From assembly GCF_964355755.1 (NCBI RefSeq), contig NC_092671.1, forward strand, positions 12,626,501 through 12,690,500: a stretch of 64,000 bases of DNA. Direction: 5' to 3'. Below: more notes on the stretch, generated by a model. It did not search any database. It had not been told where the DNA came from and saw nothing but the letters and a program-made list of their open reading frames with translations. The stretch's first letter is position 1. The stretch is not shown here. Source of the DNA: Antedon mediterranea (lineage: Eukaryota; Echinodermata; Crinoidea; Comatulida; Antedonidae).

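Noticed and set aside
1-64000. Prokaryotic features, CRISPR arrays, tRNA or rRNA genes, endogenous viral genes
   Set aside because: No regular spacer-repeat array, no cloverleaf or rRNA-like segment and no viral protein signature were seen; the tandem repeats found are coding or transposon-derived.

Overview
The window is one continuous stretch of a single giant multi-exon gene on the + strand of a eukaryote. Both gene ends lie outside: there is no start codon region, and the last exon is cut by the window edge. The gene encodes a titin/twitchin/projectin-type muscle protein built of immunoglobulin (Ig) and fibronectin type III (Fn3) domains. I reconstructed 116 exons. All introns used are GT-AG, mostly about 90-400 bp long and AT-rich, and nearly every domain exon is flanked by phase-1 introns. 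AT-rich introns, the domain-per-exon layout and the transposon fragments suggest a marine invertebrate metazoan. Echinoderm, hemichordate, lophotrochozoan and cnidarian all remain possible; sequence alone does not decide.

Layout. (1) 1-1172: upstream non-coding sequence with a small inverted-repeat element and a perfect nested hairpin. (2) 1173-4855: Ig, Fn3, a short exon with two possible 3' ends (45 nt spliced, or read-through into a hydrophobic tail and stop), then Ig. (3) 5024-8688: a 3.7-kb PEVK-like exon holding 15 tandem 210-bp (70-residue) repeats. (4) 8910-14125: Ig domains joined by acidic/basic linkers, including a duplicated module of Ig plus a short LL..P..Y..IL..GV.D helical motif. 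(5) 14586-16163: a 526-residue, apparently disordered, acidic exon with four TxT motifs. (6) 16703-25642: 19 consecutive Ig exons, part of which is a recent tandem duplication that includes the introns. (7) 25795-57442: 70 consecutive Fn3 domains in 66 exons with no intervening Ig. (8) 57557-64000: a switch to Ig-Fn3-Fn3 units, the order typical of twitchin, projectin and the titin A-band.

How it fits together. The PEVK-like and disordered exons plus the tandem Ig array would form an elastic I-band-like part. The Fn3 array and the Ig-Fn3-Fn3 units would form a thick-filament-binding A-band-like part. A kinase domain would be expected further downstream but is not in the window. Because most exons are phase 1-1, many domains could be skipped or included without frame shift. 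The most unusual features are the optional membrane-tail exon at 2664-2806, the PEVK repeat array, the 70-domain Fn3 run, the disordered exon with dynein-light-chain-like motifs, and the duplicated Ig-linker module. Introns carry a few MITE-like or retroelement fragments. No other gene, tRNA, rRNA or CRISPR array was seen on either strand.
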